Below, piece by piece: positions 23,968-33,600 of a stretch of DNA of 44,778 nt (position 1 is its first letter; every line of letters begins with the position of its first letter). Source of the DNA: Candidatus Tectimicrobiota bacterium (GTDB lineage: Bacteria > JACPSX01); NCBI GenBank assembly GCA_016193065.1, contig JACPSX010000217.1, forward strand, positions 1 through 44,778, given 5' to 3'. The notes under the pieces are model-generated. The model saw only the letters and a list, made by a program, of their open reading frames with translations, did no database searches and was not told where the DNA came from. A program made the translations under genes and the position numbers.

Positions 23968-24829
23968 TCTCCTCCCGAGTGCGGTCAGGTTTTCTGAAAA
24001 GGCTCCAGAGCACAAAACCGATGAGTCCAGCAAACAGCAACACCCACACAATTTGGGGAACGTCAACAAGCCAGGCCCCGCTCCCTCTCAAGAAGCGCAC
24101 CAGGCTCAGGTTCGCGGCCAACCCCCACGAACTCGTCATGACGAGCTGGTCGGTGACCGTCAGCCAGAGAATGTAAAAACCCATGGCCAGGAAGACTAGA
24201 GCGGTAAGCAAGTAGCCGGCGGGCACGGTGACCCGGAACGATCCCATCCCCCAGGTCACGGTTTTCCTCATCATCCCCATGCGTTTGGAAACCTCAAATC
24301 GGTCCCAGAACCAGGACAGGATGAAAAGAGGAGAAACCATGCCGAGGACGTAAGCAAAGGTGAGTACCCCGCCACCCAGAGGTGTCCCGGCCAGGGCACT
24401 CAGTGTGGCGACGCCGGCAAACACAGGAGCGCAGCAGGCGCTGGCGATCCCCGAAAAAACCCCCAGGAGGAGGATCGTAATCGGGTCATGTCCTTCCAGC
24501 ACCGGGAGGTTCACGTGAACGCTCGGGCTTTTTCCGAACAGCAGCAGCGTTCCCAGGAACACCAGGACGGTTCCTCCAGCGTAAAAGACCGGTGTATGGA
24601 ACCGCCCCAGCCACTGCCCTACCACGGCAGCGCCCAGCCCCACGGGGAGAAACACTACAAGGATCCCGATGAAAAAAATCGCCGTCAGGACCAGAACTTT
24701 GCCGCGCTCCTTGAAAATGGAGCCCCAATAGGCCGGTAGCAAAAATGTGATGCAGCAGGGAGCAAAGAGGGCAACCACGCCGGCCAGGTAAGAAGTGATC
24801 AGAGAACTGCTGAGCAGGACCGAGTCCAT
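23963..24829 (-). CDS. ccdA: CcdA/DsbD-like transmembrane electron-transfer protein
   Basis: A 288-residue membrane protein with about seven helices that should carry reducing equivalents from cytosolic thioredoxin to periplasmic thiol proteins. The two conserved Cys-bearing helices read GVVALFAPCCITFLLPAYWG near residue 18 and FSGIASACCAPVFAGVATL near residue 125. Both carry adjacent cysteines with a Pro nearby, as in the CcdA/DsbD centre. The obvious client is the redoxin whose start overlaps its stop. It lies only three bases after lgt. CcdA supports either cytochrome c maturation or redoxin recycling; context favours the latter. Confidence 0.85.
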   Translation of the reverse strand: MDSVLLSSSLITSYLAGVVALFAPCCITFLLPAYWGSIFKERGKVLVLTAIFFIGILVVFLPVGLGAAVVGQWLGRFHTPVFYAGGTVLVFLGTLLLFGKSPSVHVNLPVLEGHDPITILLLGVFSGIASACCAPVFAGVATLSALAGTPLGGGVLTFAYVLGMVSPLFILSWFWDRFEVSKRMGMMRKTVTWGMGSFRVTVPAGYLLTALVFLAMGFYILWLTVTDQLVMTSSWGLAANLSLVRFLRGSGAWLVDVPQIVWVLLFAGLIGFVLWSLFRKPDRTREER

Positions 24830-24832
24830 TGC

Positions 24833-25609
24833 TCAAGCGTTCCGCACATGGCGGAACCGTAGGAGGAACCCGATGAGGAGGACTCCCACAAGGGCCAGAG
24901 CGCTAAGAGTCATGGCCGTGGACAGGCTGTATGGACCCAGGCGGTAGGTGAGCTGGTCCCCCCGGAAGGACTCAATCACAAAGCGCCCCAGAGAATAGAG
25001 GCCCGCGTACCACAGGAACAGGATCCCCTCTGCGCGCGGCTTTCGGCGCAGAAGACGCAACAGGGCAAACACAAGAAGATCCCAGGCAAACTCATAGAGC
25101 TGGGTCGGGTGTAGGGAGATCCCTTTGGGCGCCAGAGAATCCGGATCCGTAAAGGTAATCGCCCAGGGCAGGTCGGTGGGCTTGCCATAGGCATCCCCGT
25201 TGAGAAGGCAACCAATACGGCCGATCGCCTGGCCAATGATGAGAGCCGGCGCCAGTGTATCGGCCAGTTTCCAGAAGGAAAGACCGCGACGACGACAAAA
25301 CCATAACGCGCCTACAAGGCCGCCGAGGATGGCTCCTTGAATGGCCAGCCCCCCGTGCCAGACTGCAATGATCTCGAAAGGGTCGCGCAGGAAAGAGGCA
25401 AAGTCCGAGAAGAGAACATAATCAATCCGGGCCCCGGCCAGACCGAAGAGAAGCCCCCAGGAGAGAAAATCATCCATGAGAGCGGGGGATAGCTTGTTTC
25501 GTTTCGACTCGCTTCGGGCCAGCAGCCAGGCCACGAGCACCGCCGTCGCCACCAGGGCTCCATAGGACCGGATCGTGATTGGACCGACCTGAAACAGAAT
25601 CGGAAACAT
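24833..25609 (-). CDS. lgt: Prolipoprotein diacylglyceryl transferase
   Basis: A 258-residue inner-membrane enzyme that adds diacylglycerol from phosphatidylglycerol to the lipobox Cys of prelipoproteins. It has seven helices, the essential segment WHGGLAIQGAILGGLVGA, and the Lgt signature GQAIGRIGCLLNGDAYGKPT, followed by LHPTQLYEFAWDLL and FRGDQLTYRLGPYS. ATG 25609 (MFPILFQVGPITIRSYG) has an AAGGAGAG ribosome site; the longer frame to 25699 is not family-like. It is the first gene of the leftward set lgt-ccdA-redoxin, divergent from the iron-uptake operon. Confidence 0.93.
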   Translation of the reverse strand: MFPILFQVGPITIRSYGALVATAVLVAWLLARSESKRNKLSPALMDDFLSWGLLFGLAGARIDYVLFSDFASFLRDPFEIIAVWHGGLAIQGAILGGLVGALWFCRRRGLSFWKLADTLAPALIIGQAIGRIGCLLNGDAYGKPTDLPWAITFTDPDSLAPKGISLHPTQLYEFAWDLLVFALLRLLRRKPRAEGILFLWYAGLYSLGRFVIESFRGDQLTYRLGPYSLSTAMTLSALALVGVLLIGFLLRFRHVRNA

Positions 25610-25932
25610 TCGTTGCCTCTCCTTATGGAGTTTCCTTGAAAAGCACAATCCGTGCCACCCCACTCCTCTCCGGAACCACGGAAAATCTCCCAGAATCATA
25701 AGGCGTTACAGGCGAGCCTCCAGACAGGAAGGCCTCTCTTTCAGCCAAATTGACAAATTGGCAAAGGAAACCTTCTTGTACCTAAGTCAGCCGACTTTTT
25801 GGCAAGGACTTCACAGGAGCTGCCAGAAGAACAGCCGTTTTGAAATTCCTTGCCGAGACCCCGTGGTAAGCAAGATGGGCTAGACATCTAGGACAAATGT
25901 CTCATTGTGAAAACTTCAATCGATTATTACAT
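25610..25932. other. Divergent promoter region between lgt and the iron operon (lgt side)
   Basis: There is no gene in this stretch. It contains a dyad AGACAT-N9-ATGTCT (25882-25887 and 25897-25902) that could be an operator. An 18-base segment at 25752-25769 recurs with one mismatch at 35183-35200. Promoter hexamers cannot be assigned with confidence. Confidence 0.4.
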
Positions 25933-25947
25933 TGATTCTCAGTTTCA
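25933..25947 (+). promoter_or_regulatory. Possible Fur box upstream of the iron permease gene
   Basis: TGATTCT-C-AGTTTCA matches 10 of 14 positions of the 7-1-7 Fur consensus. It sits 130 bases upstream of the FTR1 start, directly before the structured leader. Given the iron-uptake function downstream, Fur control is a reasonable guess, but the match is imperfect and the site untested. Confidence 0.35.
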
Positions 25948-25949
25948 CT

Positions 25950-26025
25950 AAAAGCGGTCTTTCTTCGCCGGGCAGGCTCCGAAGTTGCCGGCGCAAGAGA
26001 CCGAGGAAAGATCCGAACCGCTTTT
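25950..26025 (+). promoter_or_regulatory. Strongly structured 5' leader of the iron operon
   Basis: A 76-base element. The outer stem AAAAGCGGT (25950-25958) pairs with ACCGCTTTT (26017-26025), and CTTTC pairs with GAAAG just inside. An internal hairpin is closed by CGCCGG (25966-25971) and CCGGCG (25988-25993). It ends 51 bases before the FTR1 ATG. The TTTT at the foot of the outer stem gives it a terminator-like appearance. It could be an attenuator or metal-responsive leader; I know of no named riboswitch that fits. Confidence 0.5.
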
Positions 26026-26076
26026 CTGTAATTTGACCGGAGGTGTCGTGGAAACCTCACGGTTTCGAGGAGTGGG

Positions 26077-27384
26077 ATGATGAATCTCCTGTTTCACATC
26101 ACGGAAGCCCTGGTGGTCACCCTTCGAGAAGGGATTGAAGCAGCCCTGGTCATCGCGGTCCTGCTGGCCTACTTGCGGAAAACCGGCAAGGTCACTCTGA
26201 ACCGCTCCGTCTACCTGGGGCTGGGGGCCGCTCTAGCGGCCAGCATCCTGGCCGCGATTGCCGTCCGGCGTTACGGGATCGACCCGGAAAACGAACTTCT
26301 CGAAGGGATATTGATGTTCGTGGCGGCTCTCCTGGTAGGCTCTCTGGCCGCCTGGATGTGGCACGCCGGGCGGAACTTGCGACAACGGATGGAAGACCAA
26401 CTCGACTCTCTCGTGGCCTCCTCAGGGACTGGCCACTCCAGAGCCGCGCTTGGCATCTTTGTCTTTTCCTTTCTCATGGTGTTTCGGGAAGGAGTAGAGA
26501 CGGTCCTCTTTCTCGCGGCTCTCTCCGGCACCGTCGGCAGCAACCCACTTTACAACGCTCTGGGGGGAAGTCTGGGGCTCCTCTTGGCGGCAGGATTTGG
26601 CTTCCTCTTTATCCGGGGCAGCCTCCGGGTGAACCTGAGGCGGTTCTTTGGGATTACCGGGGTCGTGCTCATGATCCTGGTCGCGAAGCTCATGGCCAGC
26701 GGCTTCCATGAATTCTTCGAGGTGGGCCTGATCCCCAGCTCCCCGTTCTGGCTGCGGGTGATCGGCTTTTTCACCCGCGAGAGCAGCTCCGTCATCATCC
26801 TGATCCTCCTGATTGCCCTGCCGGGCTTGGCCCTCGCCTGGGAAGGGTGGCGTATGGCCCCGGTTGAAATGGAACCAAATGCAACCGGCGCCGAGCGTCG
26901 CAAACATCTCGCCGGGTTTCAGCGCAACCGGCGCTGGACCTTGAGCGCCGGAGCCGGAGCCCTGGCCCTGAGTTTAATCCTGGGGTCGTTTGCTGCAGTC
27001 CAGGCCACCCGCGGTTATGATCCGGAGCCCACTCGGGTAACAGCGGTGAACGGCGCCATCGCGCTGGCCTTCCCTCAGGACGACAAGATCCACAAGCACA
27101 TGGTGGATGTGGACGGAGTTCCCGTCCGCTTCTTTCTGCTGAGGCGGAAAGACGGCACCCTGGCCAGCGCCTTTGACGTTTGCTACATCTGCCCGCCCAA
27201 GGGATACATGCAGGACGGAGACCAGCTCATCTGCCGGAACTGCGACGCGCCCATTAACGTGGACACGGTGGGCCTCACCGGGGGATGCAATCCGATCCCT
27301 CTCAAGGTCGAAACGACCGGATCCCAGGTGCAGATTGCCCTGGCGGATCTGGCCACAGCCAAAGACCGCTTTGCCGGAAAGTAG
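26077..27384 (+). CDS. FTR1-family iron permease fused to DUF2318 domain
   Basis: A 435-residue inner-membrane protein. Residues 1-260 form the FTR1 iron permease with seven helices and the two iron-binding motifs REGIE (17-21) and REGVE (137-141). After another helix (about 290-310), residues 320-430 form a periplasmic DUF2318 domain with cysteines 369, 372, 386, 389 and 404 (CYICPPKGYMQDGDQLICRN then CDAPINVDTVGLTGGCNPIP). In Campylobacter-type systems the two modules are separate genes (iron permease and the Cj1660-like protein). Fusion implies they act on the same iron path. It is first of four tightly packed plus-strand genes. Confidence 0.92.
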   Translation: MMNLLFHITEALVVTLREGIEAALVIAVLLAYLRKTGKVTLNRSVYLGLGAALAASILAAIAVRRYGIDPENELLEGILMFVAALLVGSLAAWMWHAGRNLRQRMEDQLDSLVASSGTGHSRAALGIFVFSFLMVFREGVETVLFLAALSGTVGSNPLYNALGGSLGLLLAAGFGFLFIRGSLRVNLRRFFGITGVVLMILVAKLMASGFHEFFEVGLIPSSPFWLRVIGFFTRESSSVIILILLIALPGLALAWEGWRMAPVEMEPNATGAERRKHLAGFQRNRRWTLSAGAGALALSLILGSFAAVQATRGYDPEPTRVTAVNGAIALAFPQDDKIHKHMVDVDGVPVRFFLLRRKDGTLASAFDVCYICPPKGYMQDGDQLICRNCDAPINVDTVGLTGGCNPIPLKVETTGSQVQIALADLATAKDRFAGK

Positions 27385-27388
27385 CCCG

Positions 27389-28720
27389 ATGCTCTTTCGT
27401 CTCCTGCGGAAATCCCTGCGCGGCCGCAAAGGCCGCATTGCGCTGACCACTCTCGCCGTGGCGGTTGCTGCCAGCGCGGTGTCGGTACTCCTCAATGTGA
27501 CCCTGGACATCGGCGAGAAGGTCGGCCGGGAACTGCGCGCCTATGGTGCCAACATCATCGTGTCTCCCAAGCAGGATGCCCTGGAGGTGGAAATCGGCGG
27601 CTTGCGCTACGCCGCGGCTGCCAAGGCGGCTTATCTAAACGAATCGGACCTACCGAAGCTGAAAACGATCTTCTGGGCCCACAATATCGTGGCCTTTGCT
27701 CCATTTCTTTCGGGGACCGTGGAAATCGGGAATCGCCCGGTCCTGCTGGTGGGGACCTGGTTTGACCGGGAGATTCCTCTGCCTGGCGGAATCCGCAAGT
27801 TCCGCTTTGGCACGGGCAACGTCCGGGAAGTGAAGTCCGAGGAGACCCGCTTTCGAACCGGCATCAAAGCCGTCGCTCCCTGGTGGCAACTACAGGGCCG
27901 GTGGATCGCCAATCCCACCGGTGAGGCCCTCGTGGGGTCAGCCCTGGCCAGGCGCCTCCAGGTAAATCCTGGAGACCTTCTTCCCATGAAAGTGGGCGGC
28001 CTGCAACAGTCAATGCGAATTGCCGGAATCGTTCGCACCGGTGGTGCAGAAGAGGATCAGGTGATCGTGGAACTGGCCGCCGCACAGACCCTCCTGGGTC
28101 TTCCCGGCAAGGTCGATCGAGTGCAGGTCAGCGCACTGGTCAAGCCGGACGATGCTCTGGCCTTACGGGGAAAGCGCAACCCCCAGGGCCTTCCCCCCGA
28201 GGAGTTCGAGCGCTGGTACTGCTCTCCTTACATCGACCCGATCCTTTTTCAGATCGAGGAAGCGCTCCCCGCCGCCCGGGCCAAAGCTCTGCGGCAGGTG
28301 GCAGAAGCCGAAGGAGCCTTTGTGCGCCGGATGAACCTCACGATGCTTCTCGTCACGGGTCTGGCCATGGTGATGACAGGATTCGGAGTCGCCGCCACCA
28401 TGACCACCACCGTCCTCGAGCGCCGCAGTGAAATTGGCCTCATGAAGGCTCTGGGCGCGGATCGCAGTCAGATTGCCCGCCAGTTCATCCTGGAAGCGAG
28501 CTTGTGCGGAATCGCTGGAGGAATCATCGGCGCTGCAGCCGGCGCATGGCTCTCCCGGCTCATCGGCACCCAGGTCTTCCAGGTACCGATCAACCCGACC
28601 CTGATCACTCTCCCCTTCACACTGGCTCTGGCGATGGCCGTGGCGCTTCTGGGAGCCGCCGCGCCCGCTGCACAGGCTGCCCGCCTCGATCCGGTTCACA
28701 CGCTACGGGAGACTCTCTGA
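27389..28720 (+). CDS. FtsX/MacB-like ABC permease 1 of iron operon
   Basis: A 443-residue membrane subunit. An N-terminal helix (about 18-40) precedes a large periplasmic domain (about 45-310), and three C-terminal helices follow with the FtsX signature VLERRSEIGLMKALGADRSQIARQF. It starts two bases after the FTR1-DUF2318 stop. The periplasmic domain contains a segment (AVAPWWQLQGRWI) also present in the next gene product, so the two permeases are paralogs forming a heterodimer. Equivalent pairs (Cj1661/Cj1662) are encoded next to FTR1/P19 systems. A mechanotransmission role powered by the ATPase, rather than channel transport, is likely for this family. Confidence 0.88.
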   Translation: MLFRLLRKSLRGRKGRIALTTLAVAVAASAVSVLLNVTLDIGEKVGRELRAYGANIIVSPKQDALEVEIGGLRYAAAAKAAYLNESDLPKLKTIFWAHNIVAFAPFLSGTVEIGNRPVLLVGTWFDREIPLPGGIRKFRFGTGNVREVKSEETRFRTGIKAVAPWWQLQGRWIANPTGEALVGSALARRLQVNPGDLLPMKVGGLQQSMRIAGIVRTGGAEEDQVIVELAAAQTLLGLPGKVDRVQVSALVKPDDALALRGKRNPQGLPPEEFERWYCSPYIDPILFQIEEALPAARAKALRQVAEAEGAFVRRMNLTMLLVTGLAMVMTGFGVAATMTTTVLERRSEIGLMKALGADRSQIARQFILEASLCGIAGGIIGAAAGAWLSRLIGTQVFQVPINPTLITLPFTLALAMAVALLGAAAPAAQAARLDPVHTLRETL

Positions 28721-29874
28721 TGGGAACGGAATTTTTCCTGCGGCTGCTGTGCAAATCCCTTCAAAACCGCGCGCAGAAGCTCCTGACCGCCGCACTGGCC
28801 GTGGCCCTGGGCGTATCTCTGGCCGCAGCAGCACTGACGATCTCCCTCGGGATGCGAACGCAAATGAGCCAATCGCTGCGGGCTTACGGCGCCAACATCC
28901 TTCTGGTTCCCCCGCTGGAGCGGGCGCAGAAAGGTGCAACCGAACTGCTCGGCACCATGCCCGGAGAGATCGTCAACCGCTTGCATGACCTGGGCTCGAA
29001 GTTGGGCCTTCTAGGGTACGCGCCGCTGCTCTACACGGTAGCCGAAGTACGGTCTCAACGGGTCGCTGTAGCCGGCATCTGGCCGGATGCCATGCGCCAG
29101 TTGAGCCCCTGGTGGCAACTGGAGGGCAAAGGGATCCCAGATCGGGCGGACACCGGGCAGAGCCTTGTCGGCATTTCGGTCGCCCGCAAGCTCGGCTTGC
29201 GCATTGGTGACACACTGACAGTAACCGCGCAGGGACGCTCGCGCACCTTTCGGGTGGCGGGAATTCTCACTAGCGGCGGATCGGAAGATGAGCAGATCTT
29301 TGTGACGCTGCGAGCGGCCCAGGAGCTGGCCAATCGGCACGGCCGGGTGAGCTTAATTCAGGTCAGTGTACTGACCGGCCAGAACCGCATTGAGAACGTC
29401 ATCCGTAACCTGGAGGCGAATCTGCCCGAGGTGATTGTGCAATCCCGACTCCAGGTGGTGCAGGCTGAAGAGCGCATCCTCTCCCGCCTCTCTTTCCTGC
29501 TCGGGCTCATTGCCGCGCTTCTAATCGGCACTTCGGCTCTGGGCGTAGCGGCCAGCATGATCACCAGCGTCCTGGAGCGGACCCGGGAGATCGGTCTCAT
29601 GAAAGCCTTGGGCGCGGGGAGTGGCCGGGTCGCCGCACTTTTCCTGGCCGAGGCAGCCTCCATTGGTCTGTTCGGCGGTGGAGCCGGCTACGCTCTGGGA
29701 GTTGGTCTGGCGCAGGTCATTGCCCGGTCTGTCTTCCAGGGAGGGGTGCCGATCACGGGAACTCCGGCTGTGGCTTCCATCCTCCTTGGCATCGGCATTG
29801 CAACAGCGGCCAGCCTGGCTCCTGTCCGCCGGGCCGTCCGCATTCAACCAGCCATCGTCTTGCGAGGTGAATAG
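28720..29874 (+). CDS. FtsX/MacB-like ABC permease 2 of iron operon
   Basis: A 384-residue paralog of the preceding protein, smaller in the periplasmic domain. It shares QSLRAYGANILLVPP after the first helix, LSPWWQLEGKGIPD, and the C-terminal VLERTREIGLMKALGAGSGRVAALFLAEAA with three helices. Start and preceding stop overlap (TGATG), indicating coupled translation. Together with permease 1 and the ATPase it would form a MacB/LolCDE-type complex associated with periplasmic iron handling. Substrate is inferred from context. Confidence 0.88.
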   Translation: MGTEFFLRLLCKSLQNRAQKLLTAALAVALGVSLAAAALTISLGMRTQMSQSLRAYGANILLVPPLERAQKGATELLGTMPGEIVNRLHDLGSKLGLLGYAPLLYTVAEVRSQRVAVAGIWPDAMRQLSPWWQLEGKGIPDRADTGQSLVGISVARKLGLRIGDTLTVTAQGRSRTFRVAGILTSGGSEDEQIFVTLRAAQELANRHGRVSLIQVSVLTGQNRIENVIRNLEANLPEVIVQSRLQVVQAEERILSRLSFLLGLIAALLIGTSALGVAASMITSVLERTREIGLMKALGAGSGRVAALFLAEAASIGLFGGGAGYALGVGLAQVIARSVFQGGVPITGTPAVASILLGIGIATAASLAPVRRAVRIQPAIVLRGE

Positions 29875-29876
29875 AA

Positions 29877-30599
29877 ATGGAATCCCCGACAGTCCGCATG
29901 GAAGACGTGAGCAAAACCTATCCGGGGCCGGTGGTGGCTCTGGACCGGTTGAACATCGAGATCGCAGAGGGCGAATGGGTGGCCATCATGGGACCCTCCG
30001 GCTCGGGAAAGAGTACCTTGCTCAACCTCCTGGGGTGCCTGGACCGGCCCACCTCGGGCCGCATCGAGATTGATGGCGTGCACGTAACCCCCCTCGGGGA
30101 AAAGCAACTCACCACACTTCGACGGGAGAAGGTCGGTCTCATTTTCCAGCAGTTCCACCTGGTCCCGTATCTTTCTGCACTGGAGAATGTCATGCTCGCC
30201 CAGTATTTTCACAGCATGGCGGACGAGACGGAAGCCTGTCGGGCCCTGGAGGAAGTCGGCCTGGAGGACCGTCTTGATCACCTCCCCTCCCAGCTCTCCG
30301 GAGGCGAGCAGCAGCGGGTGTGCATTGCCCGCGCCTTGATCAACTCTCCCAAGATTCTCCTGGCGGACGAACCCACGGGGAACCTGGACGAAGGCAACGA
30401 GCAGATTGTCCTCGATATCTTCCAGCGCCTGCACACGGAGGGCCATACGATTATTATGGTTACCCATGACTCCAATGTGGGGACACTGGCGGACCGGATC
30501 GTCTTACTTGAGCACGGCCGACTCGTGACTTCACAGGTTCCGACCCGGGATCCCTTCACCGCACCAGTTCAGCCAGGAGTACCTCTTACGCCTTCTTAA
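29877..30599 (+). CDS. MacB/LolD-like ABC ATPase of iron operon
   Basis: A 240-residue cytosolic ATPase energising the two preceding permeases. It has Walker A GPSGSGKST, the Q-loop FQQFHLVPYLSA, signature LSGGEQQR, Walker B ILLADEP with NLDEGN, and the switch His in MVTHD. ATG 29877 follows the permease stop by two bases. The last residues after GRLVTSQ form a Pro/Thr-rich tail. A 29-base stretch near its end (30476-30504) is exactly repeated at 35230-35258. The stop lies only six bases from the convergent stop of the molybdoenzyme gene. Confidence 0.92.
   Translation: MESPTVRMEDVSKTYPGPVVALDRLNIEIAEGEWVAIMGPSGSGKSTLLNLLGCLDRPTSGRIEIDGVHVTPLGEKQLTTLRREKVGLIFQQFHLVPYLSALENVMLAQYFHSMADETEACRALEEVGLEDRLDHLPSQLSGGEQQRVCIARALINSPKILLADEPTGNLDEGNEQIVLDIFQRLHTEGHTIIMVTHDSNVGTLADRIVLLEHGRLVTSQVPTRDPFTAPVQPGVPLTPS
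30476..30504 (+). repeat. 29-base direct repeat (copy 1) inside the ATPase gene
   Basis: The segment beginning TGTGGGGACACTGGCGGACC is identical over 29 bases at 30476-30504 and 35230-35258, in the same orientation. Here it encodes VGTLADRIV of the ABC ATPase. Together the copies bracket the molybdoenzyme gene pair. Confidence 0.9.
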
Positions 30600-30605
30600 T
30601 CCTCC

Positions 30606-33600
30606 TCAGACACGGACCAGTCTTACCCGAGTATCGTAGAAAACGGCGCTGGCTCCCACAGGGTCCGACAGACAGGTGTTTGGTAGCACCGGGTCTGTCC
30701 GCATGGCAGCGTTGGCGTGCAACCCCTTGGAACGCCGCTGGTCCCCTTTGATGGTTCGCCGGTTAATCACTACATCTTGACTCCCGTACGCCCAGTGGCC
30801 ATGGCCCAGGGAGAAGCTGACCACCCCCGGACGAATCCCCTCGATGACCTTCAGAATCCCGACCATGGGCTTCTTCCGACCGTGCTTGAGGTCCCAGATT
30901 CCCTCTGGATTCGTGGCCGAGACCACTTTCACCCGATCGCCGTCCTTGAACCCTAGCCGCTTGGCGTCCTGGGTGTTGATCAGGAACTCCCCCCCGGGCA
31001 GGAAGTTCAGGAGCCAATAGTTGCTGATAGTCCGGCTCTTGGTGTGGAACACCACCCGCTTGGTGAGTAGATGGAGGTCATACCCGATATCCTCGACCGG
31101 CCGGTCCAGGAAGTCCCGGGGCCCGGGGGTGTAATTGGCAATTCCCAGGTAGGGCTTGCCCGTCATGGCGCTCTTCGTCGTGGCGGTCTTCTCCTGATAG
31201 AGATTGATGAGGGCGCCGTACTTGTTTCTCAACTGCTCTCCATCGTACGCCCTGGCAAAGTCCTCGAACCGGCCGCCCCGGCTGAGGACGGTGATCACCC
31301 TCCGCCACCATTTATCCCCGACGACCCAAGCCCAGCGGTCGGCATCAAAAACCGTCTTCGGCAGGTGCCGCCTGGACTTCAAGAAGAGTTCCACCTCCCG
31401 GTCATCCGCATCCGGCACAGCGTCGGAGCCATCGGCTTTCTCCCCGGCGGCCACGTTGGCCACCATCCGGAGATAGAAATCCTCGGGGCGCAGGAAGTCC
31501 TGACCCGGCCCGAAGCCGTCCTTGCCGAACCCCGGCAGACCCAGCTTCTCCGCGATTCCCAGGAGCAGCGCCTCCAGTGTGCAAGGCATCTCCTGGCCGA
31601 AGACCCGGACCGTTTCCGTCAGGGGCGCGATGACCGGCTGGCGGATCGGCTGGACTTTCCAGGGAATCGATGGATGGGTCCCTGCGAACTCCCACCGCTC
31701 CAGGTAGGTGCAGTCGGGGAAAATATAGTCGGCGTACATGGAGGTCTCGCCGATGATGATGTCGTTGGCCACCACCAGTGGGACCTTGGCGGGGTCCGCC
31801 AGGACCTCGATGTTCGTGTGGCCAGCCGGCAGGGAGTACACCGGCGTCCCCATGTAGAGGAGGAGTGCCTTGATCGGATACGGGTACGCGTCTCCCGCGG
31901 ACGGGACGATCTCCTGGTAAATATCGCTGGCCAGGGGATACCACTGACGCTTGGCCGGGTAGCCGGAAAAGAGGGTGGTGTCTTCGTACTTGTCGCCATC
32001 CCGGATGATGCTGACGCCGAAGGCCGTTGTCTTCCCTGGATGCAGCTTCCCCAGGGGGAATGGCTGCCCTGCCTTGCCGCCCCCGGCATCGTATGCTGCC
32101 CCACCAACCATGCCCCCTTTCCAGTCAAAGCTCCCGATGAGCAGGGGGAGAGCAAACCAGGCCGTGCAGTTATATAGGCCGTTGGTGTGCTGTGAGACGC
32201 CGCGGTGAATGTCCACAGCCGCTTTCTTCCCATGGCTTGTGAACTCCCGGGCAATCTCCTCCAGGTCGGAAGCCTTGAGCCCGGCCAGCTCCGCCCACTC
32301 CTCCACCGTCCGCGCCGCGGCTTGCTCATAGAGGAGCTGGAAGGCGCTCTTCACCCGAATGCCGGCCACTTCCGCGCTCACCTGGAGGTCGCCCTCTACG
32401 GGGTTCTTGGCATCGTTCGGGTCAAAGGGGACCAGACGGCCGCCCAGCGAGATCACGAAGGGGTCGAACTCATAGGTCCCCTTGCCGTCGCTGGTGGGCC
32501 GCCTCTCCTTGGGAGCGATCCCAGCCTCTGAGGCCCGCAGGAATTTCCCTGGAGTGCCGTCCTTTTCCATCTTCACCAGCCAGGCGGCGTTGCACGACGT
32601 GGGCTCCTTGTCGGCAGCGGCAGCGGCCTTGTTCGCGTTTCGCAAATACCGCTCATCGTAGCGCCGGTTGTCGATGATCCAGCGGATGAGGGCCAAAGCT
32701 GCCGCTGCGTCGGTCCCGGGCTGGTTGGGGAGCCACTTCCAGGCCATGGTGCCGGACGTCCGGTTCAAGACCGGATCGATGACAACGTACTTCAATCGCC
32801 CCGAGGACACACCTTCGGTGATCCGCTGAGCGCGCAGTGTCGGGCCCTGGCTGGCCTCGAAGGGGTTCACGCCGACAAAGATGATAAACTCGGCGGACTG
32901 CTGGTCCGCCTGCCAGAAAAACTTCTTGCCCCCGGTCCACTTGCCATCCAGATACTGCTCGCTCATGGCTTTGCCGGTGAAGTACAGGGACCCCTGGCAG
33001 ACAGTGGTGTGGCCATGGGCATTCCGGGAGCCGAAGGCATCCACGGCGAAGCGGCGGATCAGGTCGCCCCGCCCGCCTTTGAGCCGCCCCCACACGAAAG
33101 CGAACTGGTTGTTCTTGGGGCCCAGGTCAGGATGGTTCGGATCGATGAGGAGGTGGAGCTGCTCCCGGTGCTTCGCCTTGAATTCCTCGACCGCCTGTCT
33201 TTTTTCCGCCGGGGTCTTCTTGGCCATGATGGCTTTGACCTCACCGGTCAGGGCGTTGGCCAGCTTGGGGTCGCGCAGTGCCCAGATTTCCTTCAGCCCC
33301 CCGACCTTCCGGTTCTCCTCGCCCGGAACGTGCCGGAAGAGGGTGCCGCCCTCGACAATCTCGGCAATCGCCTGCTGGAAGGGAATTGTCATCCACTTGT
33401 TCTCGCCCCGTTTCCCGGCCCGCTTGAGGACTTTGACGATCCGGTAGGGATCGTAGGCCGCCTGGATCCCGGCCTGACCCTTGGGGCAGAGGCGGGCATC
33501 TACAGCCGCTGTCTCAAAAGGGGAGGTGCGATACGGGACGTGAGGATCCAGGTTCCAGGGGCTGAAAGGGTTGCCGTCCACCTTCACCAACACCCCGCCC

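Noticed and set aside
23337-30599. P19-type periplasmic iron protein expected in FTR1 systems
   Set aside because: No frame here encodes a P19-like protein; it is absent from the window.
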